Source: an uncultured Bacteroidales bacterium (GTDB lineage: Bacteria; Bacteroidota; Bacteroidia; Bacteroidales; UBA932). Taken from it: DNA of 64,000 nucleotides. How positions within the stretch are numbered: the first letter of the stretch is position 1; each line of letters starts with the position of its first letter. A program made the translations under genes and the position numbers. Location of the stretch: assembly GCA_900317845.1 (NCBI GenBank), contig ONII01000002.1, positions 1 through 64,000 of the forward strand, given 5' to 3'. A model generated the notes under the pieces. It was not told the DNA's origin, ran no database searches, and worked only from the letters and a program-made list of their open reading frames with translations. Below are positions 41,097-48,716 of this stretch, in pieces.

Positions 41097-42731
41097 ATGC
41101 AGCGGACTTTCCGTTTTCTGGTATTGTTTACCTGTTTCCTTGGACTTGCCGCCTGCTCCAAGCAGGAGATTGTACCGGAGTCCAAACCGGCCGAAGTCCG
41201 CCTGCGTTCCATTACCGTATCCCAAAGCAGTCTGGTCCTTCCGGCCGGAGGCAGTGCAGAACTGTCCTTCAGCGTGAAGGACCCTGCTTTTGAGATTCCA
41301 TCCCTGCTTGTGGAAAACGGTAACGGAAAGGCGCCGGCCGCCTTCTCGCTGGAAAGCTTCCGCCGCGGAGGAAAGGAAGGAGAGTATGTGGCGGTCCTAA
41401 AGGACAACAAGGTGGAAGAGGTGTACAGCACCCAGGTTTGCCTGGTGGTTCCGCTCAAGAATACCCAGACCGGCCAAATCTCCTATGTGTCGTCCCTCTT
41501 TTTTGTGGTCCGCTCCGAGCAGCAGCATGTCCGCGTGTCGGTGAACACGGGGCTGCCGGTGGTGTATGTAGACACGGAAGGCGGGAAAGGCGTGTACTCC
41601 AAAACCGAGTATGTTCCGGCCAGCCTGTATATCAATGGGGCCGGGAAGTATGAAACCCTGCAGCCCGTCAGCTGCTCCATCCGGGGCAGGGGCAACACCA
41701 CCTGGACCTGGCCCAAAAAGCCCTACCTGATTAAACTGGAGGAGAAAGCCTCCGTTCTGGGCATGAACAAGCATAAACGCTGGGTGCTGCTGGCCAATTT
41801 CATGGACCGTTCGCTCATGCGTAATCTGGTGTCCATGAAGGTGGCCTCCCTGACCTCCCTGGACTGGACGCCCGGCTGCGTCCCGGTGGAGGTGGTGCTC
41901 AACGGAAAGCACCAGGGCAGTTATCTGCTCATCGAGCAGGTGCGGGTGGACAAGCACCGGGTGAACATTACGGAAATGAAGCCGGAAGACAACGCCGGCG
42001 ATGCACTCACGGGCGGTTATCTGCTGGAGCTGGACTTCCATTACGATAACGAGTTCCAGTGGACAGACCCGCGGGGCCATTGCGACGGGATGTCGCGCGG
42101 CATTCCCTTTGCGGTGAAATCGCCTGACCCTGAGGAAATTACCCTTTCGCAGAAAAACTACATCAAAAACTATATCGCAGAAGTGGCGTCCACCATCTAT
42201 GGGGAAAACTTTGCAGATCCGGAGAACGGCTATGCCAAGTACCTGGACGTGGACTCCTTTGTGGACTACTGGATTGTTTATGAGGTCATGTGCAACCACG
42301 AGCTCCGGAATCCGGGCAGCGTCTTTTTCCACAAAGACCGTGGAGGGAAACTCACGGCCGGCCCCTGCTGGGACTTTGACTGGGGCATCCTGTCCTTCTA
42401 CACATCGGCCGGCGAAACCCGGCTGGTGAACGGCAAGGCCATCTGGTACGAGCGCCTGTTCCAGGATCCGGTGTTTGCAGAAAAGGTGAAAACCCGTTTC
42501 TACGAGCTTCTGCCGCAGCTGGAAACCATTCCGGACTATATGGACGAGTGCGAAGCGCTGCTCACGGAGAGCGCCAAGCTGAATTTCAAGCTGTGGAATC
42601 CGGCCGACGACCGCTCGCAGAATGGCGGCAATATCATCAACGGCGACGAAAATTTAACCTTCCACGAAGCCGTAGAGCGCTTGAAATACAATTACAAAAA
42701 GCACCTGCAGGTAATCCAGGCGCAGCTTTAG
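41097..42731 (+). CDS. CotH-family lipoprotein
   Basis: The 544-residue lipoprotein (FTCFLGLAACS) has a beta-domain N-terminus (about 30-140) and a CotH domain (about 150-544): SCSIRGRGNTTWTWPKKPYL, MNKHKRWVLLANFMDRSLMR, LNGKHQGSYLLIEQVRV, DGMSRGIPFAVKSPDPEEIT, and PGSVFFHKDRGG with GPCWDFDWG supplying metal-binding Asp residues. CotH enzymes are atypical kinases of spore coat or secreted proteins. In Bacteroidetes they are frequent in surface glycan loci with unknown substrates. It is last in the operon and overlaps the convergent tsaE by 4 nt (TTAG). Confidence 0.87.
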   Translation: MQRTFRFLVLFTCFLGLAACSKQEIVPESKPAEVRLRSITVSQSSLVLPAGGSAELSFSVKDPAFEIPSLLVENGNGKAPAAFSLESFRRGGKEGEYVAVLKDNKVEEVYSTQVCLVVPLKNTQTGQISYVSSLFFVVRSEQQHVRVSVNTGLPVVYVDTEGGKGVYSKTEYVPASLYINGAGKYETLQPVSCSIRGRGNTTWTWPKKPYLIKLEEKASVLGMNKHKRWVLLANFMDRSLMRNLVSMKVASLTSLDWTPGCVPVEVVLNGKHQGSYLLIEQVRVDKHRVNITEMKPEDNAGDALTGGYLLELDFHYDNEFQWTDPRGHCDGMSRGIPFAVKSPDPEEITLSQKNYIKNYIAEVASTIYGENFADPENGYAKYLDVDSFVDYWIVYEVMCNHELRNPGSVFFHKDRGGKLTAGPCWDFDWGILSFYTSAGETRLVNGKAIWYERLFQDPVFAEKVKTRFYELLPQLETIPDYMDECEALLTESAKLNFKLWNPADDRSQNGGNIINGDENLTFHEAVERLKYNYKKHLQVIQAQL

Positions 42732-43153
42732 TCCTCCCACTCCAGCAGGCGTGAGCCGTCCGGCTGTACGGAAATTTGAACGCGTAAGGTCTCTTCCGGC
42801 AGGAGGCCTTCTACGTTTTCCGGCCATTCCATCAGGCACAGTTCTCCGGAATCCAGGTAATCATACAGGCCGATGTCCAGCGCCTCCGAAGGGCTCTCTA
42901 TCCGGTAAAAATCGAAGTGGAAAACGGGCCGGCCGCCCTTGCCTCTATACTCGTTCACAATGGCGAAGGTGGGGGAAGAGATGGCGTCTTCCTCCACCCC
43001 CAGCACTTTGCACAGCGCGGTGGTAAAAGTGGTTTTCCCGGCACCCATCGGCGCATAAAACGCCACCAGCGTACGGCCCCCCAGCAGCTGGAGGAACTCC
43101 CTCGCCGCCCGCTCCAGGTCCTGGAGCCCTGCTATCTGAATCTGATGTTTCAT
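42728..43153 (-). CDS. tsaE: tRNA threonylcarbamoyladenosine biosynthesis ATPase TsaE
   Basis: The 141-residue ATPase assists the TsaBD complex in making t6A37 on ANN-decoding tRNAs. Motifs are Walker A FYAPMGAGKTTFTTAL, SSPTFAIVNEY and VFHFDFYRI, followed by LGLYDYLDSGELCLMEWPEN-like sequence (here DIGLYDYLDS). It overlaps the CotH gene end by 4 nt and lies 4 nt past the hicB start, so a comM-hicA-hicB-tsaE minus-strand unit is likely. Confidence 0.94.
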   Translation of the reverse strand: MKHQIQIAGLQDLERAAREFLQLLGGRTLVAFYAPMGAGKTTFTTALCKVLGVEEDAISSPTFAIVNEYRGKGGRPVFHFDFYRIESPSEALDIGLYDYLDSGELCLMEWPENVEGLLPEETLRVQISVQPDGSRLLEWED

Positions 43154-43482
43154 AGTACTGCCGCAGAAATTGCCCGTTTGATAAAATCGTTCAGACTGAT
43201 TCCTAAATTTTGTGCCTTAAGTGCAGCCGCTTGATGCAATTGCGAACCTATTCGGATAACAGTTTTTCCACTAAAGGGTTTTTCCGGTTCTTTCCCGTTT
43301 TCTTTGCAGTGAGCCAGATAGTCATCAATCCCATCCTGAAAATCTTTTTTTAACTCATCTACGGATTCTCCTTCAAAGCTTATTCCGTCCCGTTTAAGAC
43401 CAAGTACGCTCCCATAGAAATAGTTCCCATCTTCATCATAGTCGATGCATCCGGTATATCCTTTATAATGCAAGTATCCCAT
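43150..43482 (-). CDS. hicB: HicB antitoxin
   Basis: The 110-residue protein pairs a HicB N-terminal fold (YKGYTGCIDYDEDGNYFYGS, VLGLKRDGISFEGESVDELK) with a C-terminal ribbon-helix-helix-like DNA-binding region (GKTVIRIGSQLHQAAALKAQ, LGISLNDFIKRAI). It neutralises HicA and represses the operon in known systems. Here the toxin gene comes first on the transcript (hicA-hicB), the common order. The 3' end overlaps the tsaE start by 4 nt, so an essential gene sits immediately downstream of the toxin-antitoxin pair. Confidence 0.9.
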   Translation of the reverse strand: MGYLHYKGYTGCIDYDEDGNYFYGSVLGLKRDGISFEGESVDELKKDFQDGIDDYLAHCKENGKEPEKPFSGKTVIRIGSQLHQAAALKAQNLGISLNDFIKRAISAAVL

Positions 43483-43483
43483 A

Positions 43484-43735
43484 TTAAATAAGTTTTAAAC
43501 GTTTTAAGTAAGCATACGCCGCTTTTAGTGCGCCGGGCTTTATTAGCGGAGTCGGGTGCGGTCGGTGCAGATTATAGTAATCGGATCCCCTTTCTAGTCT
43601 TACCCGCGAACCGGAAGTCGCTCCTTTGTTGTTAACCGTGAATCCGTACATTTTAAACAAGGCAAGTAATTCACTAAATGTAAAGTCTTTCGGCAGTGTT
43701 TTGAACCGCTCGATGAGTTTGTCCTTGGTAGACAT
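43484..43735 (-). CDS. hicA: HicA-type mRNA interferase toxin
   Basis: The 83-residue protein has a double-stranded-RNA-binding-like fold of the HicA family. It starts MSTKDKLIERFKTLPKDFTF and has the catalytic His region YYNLHRPHPTPLIKPGALK. Its length and position 1 nt before hicB fit. It would cleave mRNA when free of HicB. A -7 element (43745-43738) lies right at its start, so its transcript is nearly leaderless. Confidence 0.88.
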   Translation of the reverse strand: MSTKDKLIERFKTLPKDFTFSELLALFKMYGFTVNNKGATSGSRVRLERGSDYYNLHRPHPTPLIKPGALKAAYAYLKRLKLI

Positions 43736-43737
43736 GG

Positions 43738-43745
43738 CAAAGATA
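43738..43745 (-). promoter_or_regulatory. -7 element (TATCTTTG) of hicAB
   Basis: TATCTTTG on the minus strand ends 2 nt before the hicA ATG, making a leaderless or near-leaderless start, separate from comM upstream. Confidence 0.5.
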
Positions 43746-43762
43746 CTAAAAATGATACTATT

Positions 43763-45322
43763 TTACAAATCCAGCAAATTGCGGCGGTCCAGGAAGCGGT
43801 AGCTGGCGGCTTCGGCCAGGTGGGCGGGTTCGATGTCCCGGGCGCCGGCCATATCGGCAATGGTGCGGGCAATCTTGACGATACGCGTATAGGCGCGGGC
43901 GCTCAGGCCCAGTTTGTCGATAATTTGCTCGAGCAGCGTCTTACAAGGGTCTGAAAGGGGGCAGAAGCGCTCCATCTGCTTGGAGTCCATCTCTGAATTG
44001 GTGAAGATGCCGCTTCCGGCAAAGCGCTCCCGCTGCACCTCGCGGGCCCGGAGCACCCTGGCGGCAATGGCCGCCGAAGGTTCCGCTTTCTGTCCCCGGA
44101 TGAGCGCATTGGTCTGCACGGGTCTGCAAAGTAATTGAATATCAATTCTATCCATAATTGGACCGGAAAGCTTGGACAAATACGCCAGGCGCTGTCCGGG
44201 CGTGCAGGTGCAGCGGTCGCCTTCCCCGTAATAACCGCAAGGGCAGGGGTTGGAGGCCGCCACCAGCATGAACGAAGCCGGATATTCAATCTTGGCCTTG
44301 AGCCGGGAAATGCACACTTTGCGGTCTTCCAGCGGCGCCCGAAGAGCCTCCAGGGTACTTTTGGGCGCTTCACAAAATTCGTCAAGAAAAAGCACGCCTC
44401 CGGTGGCCAGTGACACCTCTCCCGGCAGAATATTCTCCCCGCTGCCGCCGCCCAGCATGGCCGCTTTGGAGGCCGAGATGTGCGGCGCGCGGAACGGCCG
44501 TGTGCGCAGGAGGCCCGGCCGCCCCGTGGTTCGCCCCGCCACTGAATACACCTTGGACGTGAGGACGCTCTCCTCCAGCGTCATAGGCGGAAGAATGCCC
44601 GCCATGGCCTTGGCGATGGAGCTTTTTCCGCTCCCGGGTGCACCCAGAAGCAGGACGTTGTGTCCGCCGGCACTCGCAATCTCCACGCCCCGCTTGGCGC
44701 CTTCCTGCCCGATGATATCGGCAAAATCCATAAAGGAGCCAAAGGGGAGGGTGGGCTCTTCCAGTGCCCGGCGGTAGCTTTCCGTGTTCCAGATCAGGAG
44801 GTGCGACGGGTCCTCGCGCTCCTCCAGGATAAGCAGCACGTCTTCCAGCGTCTGCACGCCAAACACCTGCGCCTGCGTGAAATCGGCCGCCTCCAGGGCA
44901 CTCTCTTCCGGGAGGATGCACCCCTTGAATCCCTGCTCCAGGGCCAGTTCCACCATGGGCAGGGCGCCGCTTACGGGCCGAAGGCTTCCGTCCAGGCCCA
45001 ATTCTCCCATAATCAGGTATTTTCCCAGTCCGGGCAGCGGCCGCTGGTCAGAGGCGGCAATCACGCCAAGGGCGATGGGAAGGTCGTACCCGCTGCCCTG
45101 TTTGTGCATATCGGCCGGCGCCAGGTTAATGACGATTTTCTTGCCCGGCACGTGGAATCCCCGCGCCTGCAGGGCCGTCACCGTTCGCAGGAGGCTCTCC
45201 TTTACGGCGGCATCGGCCAGGCCCACCAGGTGAATCCCGATGCCCAGGGTGATATTGACTTCTACGGTAACCGGAACCGCCCGGATACCCATGCATTTTG
45301 CGCTGTGAATATAGACAATCAT
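43763..45322 (-). CDS. comM: ComM/YifB Mg-chelatase-like AAA+ helicase
   Basis: This 519-residue protein belongs to the ComM/YifB family, a branch-migration helicase linked to natural transformation. A Lon-protease-like N-terminal domain (about 20-165: SAKCMGIRAVPVTVEVNITL, HKQGSGYDLPIALGVIAASD) is followed by an AAA+ core with Walker A LLGAPGSGKSSIAKAMAGIL and Walker B GVLFLDEFCEAP. A zinc-finger-like CPCGYYGEGDRCTCTPGQ and the C-terminal LSARAYTRIVKIARTIADM complete it. The length is normal. It begins 3 nt beyond the stop of the lipoprotein gene transcribed ahead of it and is 17 nt from the hicA promoter. Confidence 0.94.
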   Translation of the reverse strand: MIVYIHSAKCMGIRAVPVTVEVNITLGIGIHLVGLADAAVKESLLRTVTALQARGFHVPGKKIVINLAPADMHKQGSGYDLPIALGVIAASDQRPLPGLGKYLIMGELGLDGSLRPVSGALPMVELALEQGFKGCILPEESALEAADFTQAQVFGVQTLEDVLLILEEREDPSHLLIWNTESYRRALEEPTLPFGSFMDFADIIGQEGAKRGVEIASAGGHNVLLLGAPGSGKSSIAKAMAGILPPMTLEESVLTSKVYSVAGRTTGRPGLLRTRPFRAPHISASKAAMLGGGSGENILPGEVSLATGGVLFLDEFCEAPKSTLEALRAPLEDRKVCISRLKAKIEYPASFMLVAASNPCPCGYYGEGDRCTCTPGQRLAYLSKLSGPIMDRIDIQLLCRPVQTNALIRGQKAEPSAAIAARVLRAREVQRERFAGSGIFTNSEMDSKQMERFCPLSDPCKTLLEQIIDKLGLSARAYTRIVKIARTIADMAGARDIEPAHLAEAASYRFLDRRNLLDL

Positions 45323-45325
45323 ACT

Positions 45326-46543
45326 TTAGTCGATTTGAATGGAGGTGAAGTACCCGTTGAAACGGAGGGCGGTGGTGTCGCGGTCGCGGATAAGCAGGTG
45401 CCTTTTCCCTTCTGCAGCCGTAAGCGCCACCCCGAAGGTTTGTTTCCGGAATTGCACGCAGCGGGACGACGTGAGGGTGAAACGGCCGTTGGCGAGGAGG
45501 ACCACCTCGGTGCCGAAAAAAACGCCCAGCACGCGACCATCTTCATATTCAGACACATAGCCGTACTGGTCTCCGTCCATGACCAGGTCGCGCAGGACAT
45601 ACGTGCTGCCAATGGAGACCACCGTGCCGCTTTGGTCCCGCAGCCAGTAGGTAAAGGCGGGCGTGTAACTGTAGCCTTTCATCAGGATACGGTTGCCCCC
45701 GGGAACCAGTTTGCAGTAATGGGGAACCTCGCCCGGAGGAAAGGGAAGGGTGATATAGGTTTCACCCTTTACCAGGCACGGCTCCTTGCCGCGTCTTTCG
45801 AAACGGTAGATGGTGCCGTTCCACACGCGGATATCGTACACCTGGCAATCGGCACTGGCCGGCACTACTTTTTCTACCTGGTCCTCCTTCATAATGCGGT
45901 ATTCCCAGTTTACCTCCTCCTGTTTGCGGACGGGCACCCGGTAGGTATAGTAAATGCCGGACGAATCTATGCAGAAGGCACCGCCGTCCCATTCGACCTC
46001 GTCAGGTCCGTTCAGCAGCACGCCACTCTCCGAGGAAAAGCGCTCCTGCCCGTTCACGCGAAAACAGAGGCCGCCCCCACCCGGACGCTGCCCAAGGGTG
46101 TATAATTGGCCGTCTACCACCCAAAATCCGTTAAACACCTCCTCTCCCGGGAAGCGAAAGCGCTCCTCCCCGTTGCAGGAAACCACCATTTGTCCCTGCT
46201 CATAATGGTCGGTCCAGAGCTCGCCCCGGATAATCCGGTGCCTGTAGGACTCCGGACGTCCGCTCATGGGCACGCGTACTACCTCGTCCCCGTCTTTGAG
46301 CAGGAACAGCATGGCTTCCGAGTTCCCTCCGGCGCGCCAGTCCACGGTGTCCGGGAAGCAAACAGCCGTTGCATAGAGGCTTACCTGCGGGCCGGCGGGT
46401 TCGGGCTCCTCCGGTTTGCCGGCGGCGGACCTGCCGGCGTCGGAGTGGTACGGGTTGCCCGAGCGGGGCTGCGAATCAAAAAGCGGGGGCTGGCACGAGA
46501 GAACGGCCAAAGTAAAAAGAACCCATCGAATCAACTTGCACAT
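45326..46543 (-). CDS. lipoprotein of unknown function with beta-propeller-like repeats
   Basis: The 405-residue lipoprotein begins MCKLIRWVLFTLAVLSCQ. The Pro-rich region (EEPEPAGP) is followed by recurring short blocks such as RIIRGELWTDHYEQGQMVVS, FWVVDGQLYTLG, YDIRVWNGTIYRFERRG and DGDQYGYVSEYEDG, compatible with a beta-propeller. A longer upstream start is possible but would place extra residues before the signal. No family is recognised. It precedes comM by 3 nt and may be co-transcribed with it. Confidence 0.7.
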   Translation of the reverse strand: MCKLIRWVLFTLAVLSCQPPLFDSQPRSGNPYHSDAGRSAAGKPEEPEPAGPQVSLYATAVCFPDTVDWRAGGNSEAMLFLLKDGDEVVRVPMSGRPESYRHRIIRGELWTDHYEQGQMVVSCNGEERFRFPGEEVFNGFWVVDGQLYTLGQRPGGGGLCFRVNGQERFSSESGVLLNGPDEVEWDGGAFCIDSSGIYYTYRVPVRKQEEVNWEYRIMKEDQVEKVVPASADCQVYDIRVWNGTIYRFERRGKEPCLVKGETYITLPFPPGEVPHYCKLVPGGNRILMKGYSYTPAFTYWLRDQSGTVVSIGSTYVLRDLVMDGDQYGYVSEYEDGRVLGVFFGTEVVLLANGRFTLTSSRCVQFRKQTFGVALTAAEGKRHLLIRDRDTTALRFNGYFTSIQID

Positions 46544-46597
46544 AGCTTTCTCGTTTTTGTGAGCGGCAAGTTCGGAAACGCACGGCAAAAAACCTAC

Positions 46598-46652
46598 AAT
46601 CGGTAGAAAAAAAGTGTTGTTTCACATGTTTTTTGTGCTGTTTCTACCGATT
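46598..46652. promoter_or_regulatory. 12-bp inverted repeat operator-like site before ispE
   Basis: AATCGGTAGAAA (46598-46609) and TTTCTACCGATT (46641-46652) are perfect inverted arms separated by 31 nt, the right arm ending 6 nt before the -7 element of ispE. A closely related pair stands before the RAYT-like gene at 63017-63059 (spacer 21 nt). TGTTGTTTCACA also occurs near both. The position suggests a repressor or activator site. Confidence 0.65.
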
Positions 46653-46658
46653 TGAACG

Positions 46659-46666
46659 TATATTTG
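46659..46666 (+). promoter_or_regulatory. -7 element (TATATTTG) of ispE
   Basis: TATATTTG ends 4 nt before the ATG at 46671, so the ispE transcript has a minimal leader. Confidence 0.6.
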
Positions 46667-46670
46667 CAGT

Positions 46671-47507
46671 ATGATCTGCTATCCCAACGTCAAAATCAAC
46701 CTGGGGCTCCATGTGCTCCGCCGCCGCCCGGACGGCTTCCATGACCTGGAAACGCTCTTTGTTCCCTACCCGGAAATCAGCGATTGTCTGGAAGTTATCC
46801 CGGCCGACGATTACAGTCGTACGCTGGCCCTCCTGAAGGAGCGCTACGGCACCCTCTCGCAGGCCATTTCGCCGGACGGAAAGCTCATGATTACCATCGC
46901 CCGGAAGGAAGGCGTGGATTGGGATCCGCTCAAAGACCTTACCGCCAAGGCGTACGCCCTGCTGGCTGCCGACTTTGACCTGCCGCCCATGAAACTTTTC
47001 CTGGAAAAACGCTCGCCGGTGGGGGCCGGCCTGGGGGGAGGCAGTGCAGACGCCGCCTTCGCCCTCCGTGCCATGGCACAGCTCGCCGGGTTGGACCTGT
47101 CGGATGCCACCTTGGCCGCCTATGCAGCCCGTCTGGGCAGCGACTGCGCTTTCTTCGTGTACAACCGGCCCATGTTCGGCAGCGGCAGGGGAGAGGTGCT
47201 GGAGCCTTTTGCCATCGACCTTAGTCAATATCGGCTGGAAGTGGTAGTCCCGGAGGGCATTGCCGTGTCCACGGCGGAGGCCTACCGCGGCATTACGCCC
47301 CGCATTCCGGAAAAAGCCCTGCGGGAAGTGCTGCGGCAGGATATCGTCACGTGGAAGACAGACCTTGGGAACGACTTTGAAAAGACGGTATTCGCCGTTC
47401 ATCCCGCCTTGGCGCAGGTGAAGGCGGCACTCTACCAAAGAGGCGCCCTCTACGCCGCCATGAGCGGCAGCGGGAGCGCCTGTTTTGGTATTTTCCCTAA
47501 AGATTAA
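46671..47507 (+). CDS. ispE: 4-diphosphocytidyl-2-C-methyl-D-erythritol kinase
   Basis: This 278-residue GHMP kinase phosphorylates CDP-ME in the non-mevalonate isoprenoid pathway. It shows PNVKINLGLHVLRRRPDGFH, the glycine-rich SPVGAGLGGGSADAAFALRA, LGSDCAFFVYNRPMFGSGRG and the C-terminal AAMSGSGSACFGIF. The length is typical. It is transcribed alone from the -7 element next to the start, beneath a striking inverted repeat. It converges on the EnvC-like gene with no gap. Confidence 0.95.
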   Translation: MICYPNVKINLGLHVLRRRPDGFHDLETLFVPYPEISDCLEVIPADDYSRTLALLKERYGTLSQAISPDGKLMITIARKEGVDWDPLKDLTAKAYALLAADFDLPPMKLFLEKRSPVGAGLGGGSADAAFALRAMAQLAGLDLSDATLAAYAARLGSDCAFFVYNRPMFGSGRGEVLEPFAIDLSQYRLEVVVPEGIAVSTAEAYRGITPRIPEKALREVLRQDIVTWKTDLGNDFEKTVFAVHPALAQVKAALYQRGALYAAMSGSGSACFGIFPKD

Positions 47508-48716
47508 TTACTCGCGCAGCCAGTTTTCCGGATTCTGCGGCGTGGAGCCGTTCCACAGTTCAAAGTGGAACTGGTCTTCTCCGCCAATGGTGTCTACCGT
47601 GCCCACCACCTGGCCGGTGGTTACTTTTTGACCCACTTTTACGGCTACGCTCTTGAGCTTACTGTATAAGGTATAGTAGGCGCCGTGGCTCACCAGCACG
47701 CACTGGTTATAGCCGGGCAGCACCACAATTTGCGTTACGGTTCCGTTAAAGACGGCTTTGGCCTGCGTGCCGCGTTTGACGGCCAGGGTTACGCCGTTGT
47801 TCTGCGGCAGGTCCACGTTCTGGTATACAGGATGCTTGTGCTTGCCAAAGCGCTCCACAATGGCGCCCTCCACCGGCCAGGGCAGCCGGCCCTTGTTGGA
47901 CGCAAACTCATTGGACAGTTTAGTGTCAATCGCTGTAGAAGTGGTCTTGGAGCCGGTTTTGCCGCTGCCCTTGCCTTTCCCGGCCTGTTGCTGCTGCCGG
48001 ATGAGCTCTGCAATCTTGCGGTTCAGCGCTTCTTTTTGCCGATTCTTTTCCTGTAGCTGCTGCTGGTATTTCTTGCGGTCTTTGTTCAGCTGTTCCACCA
48101 GCCGGTTGTGCTCCGCTTCCTCGCTTTGCAGGCTGGCGCGCTCCTGAACCACCTTCCGGCGCATTTCTTCCGCCTGTTCCTTCAGGATGGAAAGCCGCTC
48201 CCGCTCCACTTCCAGCTGGGCTTGCGTTTCCCGGATTTTCACGGCCTGGTCACTCATCTGGGACGACAAATTCCGCAGGTAGCCAAAACGGCGCAGTCCC
48301 TGTCCCAGCGACTCGCTGGAAAGCAGGTACATGTACCACAGCCGGCTGTCGCGGTTTTTGTACGAGCCCCGGATGAGGCGTCCGTAGTACAGCGAAAGGG
48401 TGTCGTAGCGGGCCTGCAGGCGGTTAATCTCTCCCTGGCAGGTGCGAATGGAGTCGTTGAGCATGCGCAGCGTTTGGTCGCAGCCGGCAATGAGTTTTTC
48501 CCGGGCCGATATTTTGCTGCGCACCAGCGTGAGGCTCGTCATGGCCTCCGAGCTGTTCTTGGAGTTTTGGGCCAGTTGCCGGTTCAGGGTGGCAATCTCC
48601 TTCTCCAGCTGCGCCCGCTGGCTCTCCAGCGTTTTCATGGACGTCTTTTGCTTCTGCCCCAGAGCGGGGAGGCAGACGCACAGGGCCAGCAGTAGGCTAT
48701 ACAGGAATTTTCTCAT
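47508..48716 (-). CDS. EnvC-like coiled-coil protein with degenerate LytM (M23) domain
   Basis: The 402-residue exported protein (MRKFLYSLLLALCVCLPALG) has long coiled coils (about 25-250: LESQRAQLEKEIATLNRQLA, SEEAEHNRLVEQLNKDRKKY) and a C-terminal LytM domain (about 275-400). The zinc ligands are replaced: the usual HxGxD segment reads NVDLPQNNG, the GHL His is lost (YTLYSKL), and HLHFE reads QFHFE. It should therefore be a non-catalytic amidase activator like EnvC rather than an endopeptidase. It acts at the division septum in known cases. Its start overlaps the end of the TPR gene by 4 nt, so both are translated together. Confidence 0.88.
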   Translation of the reverse strand: MRKFLYSLLLALCVCLPALGQKQKTSMKTLESQRAQLEKEIATLNRQLAQNSKNSSEAMTSLTLVRSKISAREKLIAGCDQTLRMLNDSIRTCQGEINRLQARYDTLSLYYGRLIRGSYKNRDSRLWYMYLLSSESLGQGLRRFGYLRNLSSQMSDQAVKIRETQAQLEVERERLSILKEQAEEMRRKVVQERASLQSEEAEHNRLVEQLNKDRKKYQQQLQEKNRQKEALNRKIAELIRQQQQAGKGKGSGKTGSKTTSTAIDTKLSNEFASNKGRLPWPVEGAIVERFGKHKHPVYQNVDLPQNNGVTLAVKRGTQAKAVFNGTVTQIVVLPGYNQCVLVSHGAYYTLYSKLKSVAVKVGQKVTTGQVVGTVDTIGGEDQFHFELWNGSTPQNPENWLRE

